A DNA stretch of 38,890 nucleotides from Cyanobacterium sp. T60_A2020_053. Its GTDB lineage: Bacteria; Cyanobacteriota; Cyanobacteriia; Cyanobacteriales; Cyanobacteriaceae. This document shows positions 1-8,254 of the stretch, piece by piece. A program made the position numbers and the translations under genes. The stretch spans positions 1 through 38,890 of the forward strand of contig JACYMF010000013.1 of NCBI GenBank assembly GCA_015272165.1, read 5' to 3'. How positions within the stretch are numbered: the stretch's first letter is position 1; each line of letters starts with the position of its first letter. The notes under the pieces are model-generated. The model was not told the DNA's origin, did not search any database, and worked only from the letters and a program-made list of their open reading frames with translations.

Positions 1-84
1 AGGTATTAGGTTAAAGAATTGACAAGAAACTTATGTTTATTGATCTTTTTGTTGTACAAGAGTCTATTGAGGGAAGGGTTTTAA

Positions 85-119
85 ACCTGAAACCTGCTAC
101 CTGCTACCTGAAACCTCCC
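85..119. repeat. Heptanucleotide tandem repeat (ACCTGNN)
   Basis: Five consecutive 7-base units of the form ACCTGAA/ACCTGCT/ACCTCCC lie upstream of the first gene. The same heptad family recurs at 18767-18868 (opposite strand), 19001-19063 and 28033-28069. It resembles the short tandemly repeated repetitive sequences known from cyanobacteria, but with a different unit. Confidence 0.8.
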
Positions 120-170
120 TTAACATTTGAATCAGTGCGTAACGTCAGTTAGTAATAAAAATGAAAATTT

Positions 171-386
171 ATGGCAACTCTAACAATTAGACTCCCCGAT
201 GATAAGCACGATAGACTAAAACAATTAGCAGAAACTAGAGGGATTAGTCTTAATAAATTGATGGATGAATTTTGTACTAAAGCGATTTCAGAATTTGATA
301 CTTATAACCGTTTTCAGGCTATGGCGCTGAGGGGTAATGCAGAAACAGGCTTAAAATTATTAGCTAAACTGGATCAGTTATCCTAA
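171..386 (+). CDS. Ribbon-helix-helix (HicB/CopG-like) antitoxin-type protein, orphan
   Basis: A 71-residue protein that begins with a beta strand and two helices typical of ribbon-helix-helix DNA binders (TLTIRLPDDKHDRLKQLAE, then RGISLNKLMDEF). Short proteins of this kind are usually toxin-antitoxin antitoxins that bind DNA as dimers and repress their own operon. No toxin gene follows: the next gene, 81 bases downstream, is a GTPase. None is visible in the 170 bases upstream either, although a partner beyond the window edge cannot be excluded. The ATG start gives the full RHH strand. The fold assignment is fairly secure; the antitoxin role is inferred from the family. Confidence 0.7.
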   Translation: MATLTIRLPDDKHDRLKQLAETRGISLNKLMDEFCTKAISEFDTYNRFQAMALRGNAETGLKLLAKLDQLS

Positions 387-467
387 TCAAAAGTAATCAA
401 TTAAAATTAAGTGCAGTAGGCAACGACATATTTAAAATTTCACTCACCGACTGAAAACTGACTGACG

Positions 468-1898
468 ATGACAAAAATATCACAGTGGAATCAAGAAGAA
501 TGGGAAACAACAATTATTGATTTTGCTAACCTGCAAGGAGAAATTAACTATCGTCAGGCGCAACAATCCTTACGAGGATTATTAGATAATTTAGATTTAC
601 AACCAGAAGAAGAAATCGGTTTAGAAACGGAAATCGTGCGCCTGTCATCCATGCTGGAAAAATTAGACCAAAGCATCATTCAAATTGCTGCTTTTGGTAT
701 GGTAGGGAGAGGAAAATCTAGTGTTTTAAATGCTTTAATCGGTGAGGAAATATTTGTGACAGGGGCGCTACATGGTGTCACCCGTGATATTGATCAAACG
801 AATTGGCAACTAAATGGCGAAGTTATTGGCAATCAAGGGCAAAAAATCCAACGGTTAATCAATGCTAATGCCAATAGTCAAATTCAATTAATTGACACTC
901 CCGGCATTGATGAAATTGACGGGGAAACCAGAGAGGCGTTAGCGCACGAATTGGCTTCTCAAGTGGATTTAATTTTGTTTGTGGTGTCGGGAGATATGAC
1001 TAAAGTGGAGTATAGCGCCCTCTCCCGTTTACGAGAAGTGGGTAAACCGATGATATTGGTGTTTAATAAAATTGATCAATATCCCGAAGCAGATCGTTTA
1101 GAAATTTATGAGACAATCAGAGATAAAAGAGTAAAAGAGTTATTATCCCCCGATGAAATTGTCATGGTAGCAGCCTCCCCATTGCTGGTAGAAGCTAAAC
1201 GGGATAAAGAAGGAAAAGTTAAGGTTAACCGCTATCGTGGCGCCCCTCAAATCGAGGATTTACAGGTCAAAATTTTAGAAATTTTACATCAAGAAGGAAA
1301 ATCTTTGGTGGCGCTAAATACCATGTTATTTGCGGGTAATATTAATGAAAAGGTAGTGCAACAAAAAATTACTTTGCGCCATCATCATGCTGAAAAAATC
1401 ATTCAAAAAGCAGTGATGACGAAAGCCACCGCCATCGCCTTAAACCCTGTCACTGCCTTTGATTTGTTTACAGGGGCGCTAATTGATGTTGCCATGATTG
1501 TCAGTCTTTCTCATCTTTATAATATTCCTATGACACGGGGAGGGGCGCTGGAGTTACTGAAAAAAATTGCTTTTAGTATGGGCGGTATTACAGCTAGTGA
1601 TATACTTGTAACATTTGGTTTAAGTTCCCTTAAAGGTATTTTAGGGGCAAGTGCGCCCCTCACCGCAGGATTAACCCTAGTGCCTTATGTATCAGTGGCT
1701 ATCACCCAAGCCGGAGTAGCTGGAGTTTCTACCTATGCCATCGGGAAGATTACTTCTGTGTATTTGGCGGAGGGCGCTTCATGGGGCGATGATGGACCTT
1801 TAGCGGTGGTGGAAAGCATCATTAATTCCCTTGATGAGACTTCCATTTTAAATCGTATTAAAGGTGAATTAAAAGCTAAATTAGGTAGGGGTGGATAA
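468..1898 (+). CDS. Era/dynamin-like GTPase with C-terminal DUF697-type membrane domain
   Basis: A 476-residue GTP-binding protein. The G1 P-loop GMVGRGKS is at residues 77-84, G3 DTPG at 143-146 and G4 NKID at 200-203, so all the main nucleotide-binding motifs are present. About 75 residues of helical sequence precede the G domain. The last 170 residues are hydrophobic, with Gly/Ala-rich segments around 330-440 (GALIDVAMIVSLSHLYNIP, GVSTYAIGKI), matching the DUF697/YcjF-type domain fused to GTPases in cyanobacteria. It probably acts at a membrane; the substrate is unknown. It is transcribed alone, and its 3' end runs into TTGACAATT-type repeats. The family call is strong, the cellular role is not known. 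Confidence 0.85.
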   Translation: MTKISQWNQEEWETTIIDFANLQGEINYRQAQQSLRGLLDNLDLQPEEEIGLETEIVRLSSMLEKLDQSIIQIAAFGMVGRGKSSVLNALIGEEIFVTGALHGVTRDIDQTNWQLNGEVIGNQGQKIQRLINANANSQIQLIDTPGIDEIDGETREALAHELASQVDLILFVVSGDMTKVEYSALSRLREVGKPMILVFNKIDQYPEADRLEIYETIRDKRVKELLSPDEIVMVAASPLLVEAKRDKEGKVKVNRYRGAPQIEDLQVKILEILHQEGKSLVALNTMLFAGNINEKVVQQKITLRHHHAEKIIQKAVMTKATAIALNPVTAFDLFTGALIDVAMIVSLSHLYNIPMTRGGALELLKKIAFSMGGITASDILVTFGLSSLKGILGASAPLTAGLTLVPYVSVAITQAGVAGVSTYAIGKITSVYLAEGASWGDDGPLAVVESIINSLDETSILNRIKGELKAKLGRGG

Positions 1899-2008
1899 TG
1901 GACAATGGACAATTGATAATGGACAATTGATAATGAAAAACTACTAATTATCCCCCTGTCACCCTCTACTTCCCCTGCTTCCCTTTCTCCCTCTGCTTCC
2001 CCTTCTAA
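1897..2008. repeat. TTGACAATT-type and pyrimidine-rich short tandem repeats between convergent genes
   Basis: The first part (about 1897-1935) has repeated TGGACAATGG and ACAATTGATAATGG units. The second part (about 1944-2008) is a C/T-rich tract of CTTCCCCTG/CTTCCC units. The tract fills the gap between the convergent GTPase and Trp-rich genes and reaches the latter's stop. No classical hairpin plus U-tract terminator is seen here. Confidence 0.65.
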
Positions 2009-2253
2009 ATCAATTCCCCAGCGCCCATCTCCGCTAAAGTTTGCCAACCGGGTTGCCACAAATCTCGATCTTTTAATTGTTTGGCATTAATCCAAAAGCG
2101 CACGTCACCATCACAAGAAGCTGTCATTTCAGCAAATACCCAGCGCCCTTCATTTTTGCGGTTAATCACTTGAAAATGTCGCCATCCCCATGTTTTTTGT
2201 GTTGATGTCCATTTTGAACCTAAAAGATGAGGATATTTTTGTTTTTGTGCCAT
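2005..2253 (-). CDS. TIGR02450 family Trp-rich protein
   Basis: An 82-residue protein with seven tryptophans in motifs such as GSKWTS, KTWGWRHFQV, RFWI and LWQPGW. Length and pattern match the small Trp-rich family TIGR02450 found in cyanobacteria and marine gammaproteobacteria. Members start by matching a lysine/tryptophan 'GSKWT' segment and have no known biochemical role. The gene stands alone, convergent with the GTPase gene. The final residues (GAGELI) are read from sequence bordering a pyrimidine-rich repeat, so the extreme C-terminus may be variable between strains. Confidence 0.8.
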   Translation of the reverse strand: MAQKQKYPHLLGSKWTSTQKTWGWRHFQVINRKNEGRWVFAEMTASCDGDVRFWINAKQLKDRDLWQPGWQTLAEMGAGELI

Positions 2254-2567
2254 GGAATATTGAAAATATTAAAGATTTTTTTTGCTATTGAAAGGAATAC
2301 TTTTTTACTTTGTTCCAACTATTACTTTTATTCATGATATTTACGGAATTTTTCTAGTAAATATTGTAATATTTCTTCTCTGTCCTTATTCATATTTAGT
2401 ATTTGTTCTTCCTGATTTATTTTTTTTAATCCTCTTTCTTTTCTCGTTAACTCTTCCTTCATTTATCTTTACATTTAGTGTAAACCACAGTTATTTAGCA
2501 GACCCTAAACCGATTTTATTAAAAATAACATGGTGGGCATTGCTAACCCGACAAAATAAATTAAATT
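2254..2567. other. AT-rich gap without a supported gene
   Basis: Very T-rich sequence on the + strand. It contains an open hydrophobic frame that starts with TTG and overlaps the regulator gene; I treat this as a composition artefact. Near 2496-2508 a TTTAGCAGACCC motif resembles the outer end of the dispersed repeat at 28070-28260 and may be a decayed insertion-sequence end. Confidence 0.4.
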
Positions 2568-3269
2568 TTAATCTTCAAATTTGTAACCAACACCGACAAC
2601 AGTTTTAAGGAAAGTAGGATGTGCTGGGTTAGGTTCAATTTTTTTGCGTAAACGACGAATATGGGTATCAACCACCCTTTCATCACCAAAAAAATCAGCA
2701 CCCCATAGTTGATCGATTAATTGGGTGCGATTCCATACTTTAGCTGGATAACTAAGAAAAATCGATAGTAACTTAAATTCTAGGGCAGTTAAATCTAAAT
2801 CTTCTGATTTTTCGCCGTCTAATTGGCGCAGGGCGCTGTGTTCGTCAAGGTTAAGATAAAAATGGTCTGTTTGATAAATTTGGGATTGTTGCCCATGACG
2901 TAAACTGCGCCGTAACAGCGCCCTCACCCGTGCCACCAATTCCCTGGGGCTAAAGGGCTTAACCAAATAGTCATCAGCGCCCGTGGAAAGCCCAATAATG
3001 CGGTCTATTTCTTCTCCCTTAGCAGTTAACATCAAAATATAAGGGTCTTTTTGGAGAGATTGACTTCGGATGCGATTACAAACCTCTAACCCATCCATTT
3101 TCGGTAACATTAAATCTAAAATAATTACGTCAGGTTGCCAAGTCTGAGCAACCCTTAAACCTTCTTCACCATTTCCAGCCACCTGACAGTTAAAGCCCTC
3201 CTTAACAAAAACCGACTCAATCAAACCACTAATTTCCCTTTCATCCTCAACAATCAAAATATCCATCAA
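2568..3269 (-). CDS. OmpR-family DNA-binding response regulator
   Basis: A 233-residue two-domain regulator. The receiver domain occupies residues 1-118 with the acidic pocket E8/D9, the phosphoacceptor D52 in LDLMLPKMDG, and the conserved K104 in DYLVKPF. The winged-helix output domain occupies about 130-232, ending in the family signature VDTHIRRLRKKI...TVVGVGYKF. It should bind DNA after phosphorylation by a histidine kinase. No kinase gene is adjacent, so the partner is unknown. It is not convincingly RpaA or RpaB by its N-terminus, so no symbol is given. The gene lies downstream of tatC, separated by a C/T-rich repeat tract. Confidence 0.92.
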   Translation of the reverse strand: MMDILIVEDEREISGLIESVFVKEGFNCQVAGNGEEGLRVAQTWQPDVIILDLMLPKMDGLEVCNRIRSQSLQKDPYILMLTAKGEEIDRIIGLSTGADDYLVKPFSPRELVARVRALLRRSLRHGQQSQIYQTDHFYLNLDEHSALRQLDGEKSEDLDLTALEFKLLSIFLSYPAKVWNRTQLIDQLWGADFFGDERVVDTHIRRLRKKIEPNPAHPTFLKTVVGVGYKFED

Positions 3270-3294
3270 CTAATGAATTATGAATAATTAATAA

Positions 3295-3385
3295 TCTCCC
3301 TGTCTTCCCTTCTCCCTTTCTTCCCTTCTCCCCTTCTCCCTGTCTTCCCTTTCTCCCTTTCTCCCTTTCTCCCCTTCCTTCCCTA
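3295..3385. repeat. Pyrimidine-rich short tandem repeat tract
   Basis: About 90 bases made of CTTCCCTTCTCC-type units on the + strand. The tract lies between the start of the regulator gene and the stop of tatC, so it forms a purine-rich stretch in any transcript read leftward from tatC into the regulator. Shorter tracts of the same kind occur at 1944-2008 and 8122-8160. Confidence 0.75.
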
Positions 3386-4144
3386 ATTTCCCGTAAGTTT
3401 TACCACAGCAATACCGCCAAAATAAAGAGCTAAAACAGCGCCCCCCAACAAAGATTGAGTTAAAGGGTCAGTAGAAGGCGTAATAACAGCGCCCATCACC
3501 GCCGCCGCAACTATCACAACGCGCCATCCTGCCAACATTTGTTGAGAGGAAACCAACTTGAGATTACCTAATAATAATTGAATTACTGGGATTTGAAAAG
3601 CAATACCCGTACAAAACATCAACAACAAAACGAATTTAAAGTATTTATCGATAGACCATAACTGTTCTACTACATCCCCACCATAACTAACAAAAAAGTT
3701 CAGCGCCGCAGGAATTAATAACCAATAAGCAAAAGCTAAACCAGCAAAAAACAGAATACTTGAACCGAAGACGACGGGCGCTAATAATCTTCTTTCTTTT
3801 CTAGTTAAACCGGGTACAACAAACTGTACTACCTGATAAATTATCATCGGACTTGCCAGTAAAATACCGGTATAACCAGCTACTTGGAAAGAAACGAAAA
3901 AAAACTCGCCCGGAGCTAACTGTAAAAATTTAACCCCTTGAGCAGGGACTTCTAGCCATGCTACGATAGGTTTAACGAAAGCAAAACAGGCAAGGGCGCT
4001 GACGATAACAGAAATCAAAGAAATAAATAATCGTCTTCGTAACTCCTCCACATGATCAAAAAAACCCATTTCTGCAGATTCGGGAATTTCATCCCAATAA
4101 TTACTCTCGTCCTTTGTTTTTACTTCTTGTTCTGTAATTGCCAT
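3383..4144 (-). CDS. tatC: Sec-independent protein translocase subunit TatC
   Basis: A 253-residue polytopic membrane protein. The cytoplasmic N-terminus carries the conserved [12 protein letters not shown] motif (about residues 28-39) that contacts twin-arginine signal peptides. About six hydrophobic segments follow, with family hallmarks such as [14 protein letters not shown] and the [11 protein letters not shown] segment before the last helix. TatC recruits folded Tat substrates to the thylakoid or plasma membrane together with TatA. No tatA is nearby, as is usual in cyanobacteria. Length is typical. The gene is likely monocistronic or reads into the downstream regulator across a repeat tract. 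Confidence 0.95.
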   Translation of the reverse strand: MAITEQEVKTKDESNYWDEIPESAEMGFFDHVEELRRRLFISLISVIVSALACFAFVKPIVAWLEVPAQGVKFLQLAPGEFFFVSFQVAGYTGILLASPMIIYQVVQFVVPGLTRKERRLLAPVVFGSSILFFAGLAFAYWLLIPAALNFFVSYGGDVVEQLWSIDKYFKFVLLLMFCTGIAFQIPVIQLLLGNLKLVSSQQMLAGWRVVIVAAAVMGAVITPSTDPLTQSLLGGAVLALYFGGIAVVKLTGN

Positions 4145-4216
4145 AGCTGATTTTACTAACTCAATTTCATTATTTTAACTTAGGTATTGAGTATTAGGTT
4201 TTCGGGAATGAAGAAT

Positions 4217-4804
4217 TTATGCCAAAATCTCTTTGCCCACCGCTTCATATTTGCGCCATGCCTGACGAGAGCGATAATCACCATAATCCTTGACAGTTAA
4301 ACCGTTTTCTGACGCTTTCTCAAAAGCAATTAACAAGGGAATTTCTGTTTTAAATACTGGTAAATCATGGTCCTTTAAAATTTGTCTCGCCTTACGACCA
4401 TTAACCGTGCGAGAATCTACTTTAGTTAATAATATTTTGAAGGGCGCTTTTAATTCTTGGATAATTTCCACCGCCTTGAGGGTAGCATCTAAATCTAAAT
4501 GATTAGGAGTAGTAGGCAAAATGATTAAATCTTGGTCTTGAACTAATTTTTTAAGATCATCAATATCTGGTCTTGCTTTCATATCTGTGACAATATGAGT
4601 AAATTTACTTGCCAGAATAGTTGATCCTGCTTCCGTTGCCACCTGAAAAGACATCTTTTCATCCCTTGCCCATACCAACGCCGAACGATTTCGATCCGCA
4701 TCTACCAATAAAGTGGGGTTTTTTACCTGTAAATATGTGGCAAGGTGAACCGCGCTGGTGGTTTTACCGACTCCCCCTTTGAGAGAAACTAAAGCAATTT
4801 TCAT
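4217..4804 (-). CDS. ParA-family ATPase (orphan)
   Basis: A 195-residue deviant Walker ATPase. The P-loop KGGVGKTT with the signature lysine is at residues 9-16. The LLVDADRNRSALVWA segment (about 32-47) is the switch I/Walker A' region and DLIILPTTPN (about 91-100) resembles the Walker B area. It is shorter than chromosomal ParA, and no parB or parS-like gene adjoins, so it is more like the small orphan ParA proteins that position plasmids, carboxysomes or other cargo. The cargo here cannot be told from context. The start is a clear ATG giving MKIALVSLKGG. Confidence 0.85.
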   Translation of the reverse strand: MKIALVSLKGGVGKTTSAVHLATYLQVKNPTLLVDADRNRSALVWARDEKMSFQVATEAGSTILASKFTHIVTDMKARPDIDDLKKLVQDQDLIILPTTPNHLDLDATLKAVEIIQELKAPFKILLTKVDSRTVNGRKARQILKDHDLPVFKTEIPLLIAFEKASENGLTVKDYGDYRSRQAWRKYEAVGKEILA

Positions 4805-4957
4805 AGAACAAGTATATTTTATTTTTCTATTATCGCTAGAATTTTAGCAGAAAAAGTCAAAAGGGTAAGGGACGAGGTGAGAAGATTAGTTTAGAGATAG
4901 CTTGGGCTAGGACTAACTTAATTTCCCTTTCCTTTGGGAAAAGAGTTAGGGTGAAGG

Positions 4958-5006
4958 GAAAAAAGTCTGCCTGAGAAGAACCATCCAAGGGAGAGATTCA
5001 GGCAGA
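4958..5006 (-). terminator. Rho-independent terminator of the DUF4912 gene
   Basis: A perfect 9-base inverted repeat, TCTGCCTGA at 4966-4974 and TCAGGCAGA at 4998-5006, with a 23-base loop. On the minus strand it is followed by a run of six T at about 4959-4964. It starts about 20 bases after the stop of the gene at 5026-6405, the right place and orientation for its terminator. Confidence 0.75.
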
Positions 5007-5025
5007 TAGGTATATGGTCAATTAA

Positions 5026-6405
5026 CTATTTTTTAACAGGGGGAAACCACTCTAAAACGGCATCTTCCTTGGTATTAGTATGACGAGAAGGAGTTTGACG
5101 TTTAAACTCCATGTGAATAGAACGAGTTTGTTCACCATCAGAAGCAACTGCCATAATAGGATAGTCAATTAAACCATCTTGGAAAGACATTTGGAAGCGG
5201 AATGTTCCATCTGGATTAAGTTTGATGGGCCTGCCACCTATAGTAACCGTAGCATCAGGCTCCGTTGCACCATAGACGATTAACTCCGCATCAGCCACTA
5301 ACCAGAATTTACGAGGTTGAGCTTCTATATCCAAACCAGCGCCCGATCCACCAGCCAACATTCCCACTCCTGAACCAGAAGCCATACCAACTCCAGAGCC
5401 ACCGGCATAACCCATGCCAGCGCCTGAAGCAGTCGGCACAGCCCACATACCCATGCCAGAAGGAAAAACGTAAGAACTAAGGGTATTTTCGGGAATCACT
5501 GAACTAGGCACTTGTTGCATACTACCATAAAGAGAACCGGCAACCCGTTGAGCCTCAGCGCCCTTAGCCATGCCAAAGATTTCATCATAAATGGGATTAT
5601 CTTGAACTCCATGAATTTCTTGAACTTCATAAATTCCTTGATTCATAGCTTGAGCAGCGAGAGCCGCTTTTTTCGCTGGAGGAGTTAATTCATAGCTAGT
5701 TTTGCCTTTCAAATCCTCTTCCCAAGCCACAGAAATAAAAACATCTTCCACCCAATCACTAGGATACACAGGGGGAATACGCACGGGCGCGCTTCTTGCT
5801 AACACCAACCAGCGCCCATCACTACAACGATAACCAATATCAATAAGATAATCCCGATCACTTACAGGAATAGGTAAATACCACTCCCGGGCTAACTCAT
5901 CACATAAATACTCTTGAATATTGTGAGGACCTTCATAGTCAATGTCAATATCCGTAACGTCATATAATCTTAACGCCAACTGTTGCCCCCCTTGAGAACG
6001 CAAAGACGCTTTTTGTTCATGGGATATATCCCAATAAGCATAAGCCCACTGTGGGTCTCGTGGCAAAAGAATAATTTTACTATCTCCGTACCCTTCGGGT
6101 AAATCCCCTAACCCTTCATCTACCGAAGCTAATACCTCTGCAGAAAGATCATCTTGCCCGACATCAAATTTTGATACTTCCATTTGTGCTTCTCCTTGCT
6201 TAATCATTGGAACTACTAAACTATTTGCTTGATTTTGATTAAAATTGCTGGATTGATTTGGTAAAATTTCTCTCTGCTTGACTTGAATCGCACTCAATAA
6301 TTGAGCTTTACGCATCCGACTATAACGAGGAATATTAAGATCACTCGCAACCTTGCGTAATTGTCTTAAAGTCATTTCCTCTATGGGTGGTCGTTGTTTT
6401 GACAT
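5026..6405 (-). CDS. DUF4912 domain protein with N-terminal Rho-N/SAP-like helix-hairpin
   Basis: A 459-residue cyanobacterial protein. Residues about 9-46 (MTLRQLRKVASDLNIPRYSR) match the small Rho-N/SAP-like fold that may bind nucleic acid. Residues about 95-225 are the DUF4912 domain (LLPRDPQWAYAYWDIS, LRLYDVTDI, YLIDIGYR). Residues about 325-355 are Gly/Met/Ser-rich repeats (GSGVGM). The C-terminal 100 residues resemble a DUF4912-associated beta domain (VYGATEPDATVTIGGRPI). It is known from cyanobacteria but its function is unknown. It stands alone with its own terminator, preceded by a 760-base gap containing a palindrome 70-90 bases upstream of the start. Function is not predicted. Confidence 0.85.
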   Translation of the reverse strand: MSKQRPPIEEMTLRQLRKVASDLNIPRYSRMRKAQLLSAIQVKQREILPNQSSNFNQNQANSLVVPMIKQGEAQMEVSKFDVGQDDLSAEVLASVDEGLGDLPEGYGDSKIILLPRDPQWAYAYWDISHEQKASLRSQGGQQLALRLYDVTDIDIDYEGPHNIQEYLCDELAREWYLPIPVSDRDYLIDIGYRCSDGRWLVLARSAPVRIPPVYPSDWVEDVFISVAWEEDLKGKTSYELTPPAKKAALAAQAMNQGIYEVQEIHGVQDNPIYDEIFGMAKGAEAQRVAGSLYGSMQQVPSSVIPENTLSSYVFPSGMGMWAVPTASGAGMGYAGGSGVGMASGSGVGMLAGGSGAGLDIEAQPRKFWLVADAELIVYGATEPDATVTIGGRPIKLNPDGTFRFQMSFQDGLIDYPIMAVASDGEQTRSIHMEFKRQTPSRHTNTKEDAVLEWFPPVKK

Positions 6406-6476
6406 GAGATTAAATCCCCGTGGTAATAATGGCTTAACTCAGTGAAATGATCAATTTTCCCTAAGCTAATTAAGTT

Positions 6477-6494
6477 TGATCCCAGTGGGGATCA
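6477..6494. promoter_or_regulatory. Perfect palindrome upstream of the DUF4912 gene
   Basis: TGATCCC (6477-6483) and GGGATCA (6488-6494) flank an AGTG loop. Outer arms TTAAG (6470-6474) and CTTAA (6499-6503) extend it imperfectly. It lies 72-89 bases before the start codon at 6405 on the minus strand. It could be an operator for a dimeric regulator or a 5'-UTR hairpin; there is no evidence to choose. Confidence 0.4.
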
Positions 6495-6673
6495 TTTGCT
6501 TAACTTTATGTAACATAACAAAACCTAGTTTTGTCAAGGGGTTACGAGATTAGTTTTCGTCAGTTAACGATTTCTTCAGGTTTTGGGGATCACAAATATC
6601 AAGATTTGATAACATTAATGATTTCCGTTCAACATCGCCCGAAAATCATTATGGGGTTCATATTGCCCTAAGT

Positions 6674-6785
6674 GAGGTTTGCTGAATAAATCAACAATCT
6701 TGTCAAATAAAGATTTTTAGCATCATAAAAACCCAAAAAAGTGCCAAAAATAGGGTTTTTTTAGAGAAAATGCAGTATTTTCTTG
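6674..6785 (+). repeat. Dispersed intergenic repeat, copy A (MITE-like)
   Basis: Starts with GGTTTGCTGAATAAATCA and ends near a GAGAAAATGCAGTATTTTCTT block. The same order of blocks is found at about 28070-28260 on the opposite strand, and the inner part at 18873-19000. The TCTGCTGAATAA-type end resembles ends of cyanobacterial insertion sequences, so this may be a non-autonomous derivative. Confidence 0.55.
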
Positions 6786-6933
6786 TTACTAATCGACAAT
6801 TTTTAATAAAAGCTCAGAATTGATCACAGTATTCAGTTATGCTAAAGTCTTTAATTGATAAGCTAACAACACCTAGTTTGCAATTGAGAACCTCTTACAG
6901 CAAAGGATTCAGAAATTTAAAAAGGAAGATTAA

Positions 6934-7053
6934 ATGCGTCTTAGCTTAGGTTTTTTAATATTTGGTAGCAAAATTCATCTTGTTGCGCTAATTCTGGAGG
7001 TCAATAAAGTAAACCCAACAAAGTTTCTGGTAAATATTTGGAATAATTTGTGA
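6934..7053 (+). CDS. Possible 39-residue micro-protein
   Basis: An ATG ORF preceded by AAAAAGGAAGATTAA, giving a clear Shine-Dalgarno AAGGAAG about six bases before the start. The peptide has a hydrophobic N-terminal half (MRLSLGFLIF, HLVALILEV) and a more polar C-terminus (NPTKFLVNIWNNL). No family is recognised. It lies alone in a long gap, antisense-free, directed toward the convergent kinase gene. The RBS is the only positive evidence; chance is a serious alternative. Confidence 0.25.
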   Translation: MRLSLGFLIFGSKIHLVALILEVNKVNPTKFLVNIWNNL

Positions 7054-7168
7054 AATATAGTGTAGGTTTTCATTCTTTTCGTTTTTTTATATACGATGGA
7101 GGGCGCTGGGTTTCATGGGATAATACCTATTATTATTAACGAGAGAGATCGATGTGGAGCCAATCAAA

Positions 7169-8023
7169 TTAAGACATTAGCTCCGTCACTAAATCCATTA
7201 CGGCTAAGGCATTAACTGGTCTGCTCTGAGGTTCAAACTCTGTCATTTTATTGATAAAATTAATTACAGGCTTAGAAATTCCCATTTCTTCTAAACCAAT
7301 AAATTTTTTCATTATAGGATTATAAAAAGCATTGGGTGATTTTTTAGTAAGCAAATAAACTAGAGTTGTCCCCAAAGCATAAAAATCAGACTGTATAAAA
7401 GATAAACCTTTTTTCTGCTCAGGGGAACTGTAGCCAGTGGTAGCAATTCTTGTACCGGGTTCTAAGGCTGCCTCTTTCACTGCTCCAAAATCAATCAAAA
7501 CCACTTCTTGAGGACTATATCGAAAAATTAAGTTAGTGGGTTTGATGTCTCGATGAATAATAGGTTGAGGAAGACTATGTAAATAGTCTAAAATTTTTGC
7601 CACTTCCCAAGTACATTTTAAAACTTCTTTTTCATTGTTAAAGTCAACTTTATCTAAACTTTCACCGTGAATCATCTCCATAATTAAAGAATAGTAATTT
7701 TTGGAGGCAAAAAAGTCATAAAATTCAGGTATGCCTTGGTTTTGTAAAGATTGTAAAATTCTTGCTTCTCTCTGAAAAAGTTCTCTGGCTTTGGCGATGG
7801 ATGCTAATTCACAACTAATCTCCTTTAAGACAGATAATTTTTTGATTTGGTAATTATATACTAAATAAGTAATACTCATACCCCCCTGGGCAAGAACTCC
7901 CAAGACTTCATATTCATTGCCATTATCGGGATTACGGATGATTCCTTTACCTGTTAATAAATGCCCATCTAAACGACAAAAGTGACGACAAGGAGGATTA
8001 GGGCGACAACATTCTTCAACCAT
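7169..8023 (-). CDS. SpkB-like eukaryotic-type Ser/Thr protein kinase with N-terminal Cys motif
   Basis: A 284-residue kinase. The Gly-rich loop LAQGGMSITY is at about 44-53, ATP-binding K67 in VLKEI, the catalytic loop HRDIKPTNL at 157-165 and DFG at 178-180, followed by GYSSPEQ in the activation segment. All catalytic residues are present, so it should be active. The N-terminus has a dense Cys cluster (C5, C6, C12, C16 in CCRPNPPCRHFCRLDG), as in Synechocystis SpkB, where cysteines are needed for activity and suggest redox control. There is no transmembrane segment and no C-terminal repeat domain: the kinase domain fills the protein. It is monocistronic and divergent from the polysaccharide export genes. 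Confidence 0.9.
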   Translation of the reverse strand: MVEECCRPNPPCRHFCRLDGHLLTGKGIIRNPDNGNEYEVLGVLAQGGMSITYLVYNYQIKKLSVLKEISCELASIAKARELFQREARILQSLQNQGIPEFYDFFASKNYYSLIMEMIHGESLDKVDFNNEKEVLKCTWEVAKILDYLHSLPQPIIHRDIKPTNLIFRYSPQEVVLIDFGAVKEAALEPGTRIATTGYSSPEQKKGLSFIQSDFYALGTTLVYLLTKKSPNAFYNPIMKKFIGLEEMGISKPVINFINKMTEFEPQSRPVNALAVMDLVTELMS

Positions 8024-8254
8024 GATTTTAACCTACACTTTTTTCCTAATAAATTTAATATAGCAATCTAAGAACCTGTTTGAAAAGTTTGAAAAAGGAT
8101 TAAAAATTATATATTGTTGTATGTTTTTTCTCCTTCTCCCCTTTCTCCATTTTTCCCCAACTTCTCCAAAACTTGATACCTAATTATTCATTTTCGATTA
8201 TCATAAAGTTTGATCAAAGGCGCTTGTGCCTATAAATTTTATCTTCCATTATCC

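Larger units (their letters stand above)
6406..7168. other. Long gap: palindrome, dispersed repeat copy, possible micro-ORF
   Basis: This 763-base stretch between the start of the DUF4912 gene and the 3' end of the kinase gene has no large ORF. It holds a palindrome at 6477-6494, a copy of the dispersed repeat at about 6674-6785, a 39-codon ORF with a good ribosome-binding site at 6934-7053, and a lone GGGCGCT heptamer near 7100. No tRNA or known riboswitch was recognised. Confidence 0.6.

Noticed and set aside
1733-2059. Minus-strand frame over the GTPase 3' end
   Set aside because: It is read from tandem repeats and from the antisense of a well supported gene.
2282-2608. 108-codon hydrophobic frame on the + strand
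   Set aside because: TTG start, T-rich composition giving Phe/Leu, overlaps the 3' end of the response regulator gene and has no family likeness.
3295-3385. Pyrimidine tract as a possible CRISPR or structured RNA
   Set aside because: Units are too short and irregular with no spacers; it is a simple-sequence tract like those at 1944 and 8122.
8210-8254. TTG start extending the Wza-like gene by 15 codons
   Set aside because: It would place a non-family polar stretch before the signal peptide; the ATG at 8255 begins directly before it.
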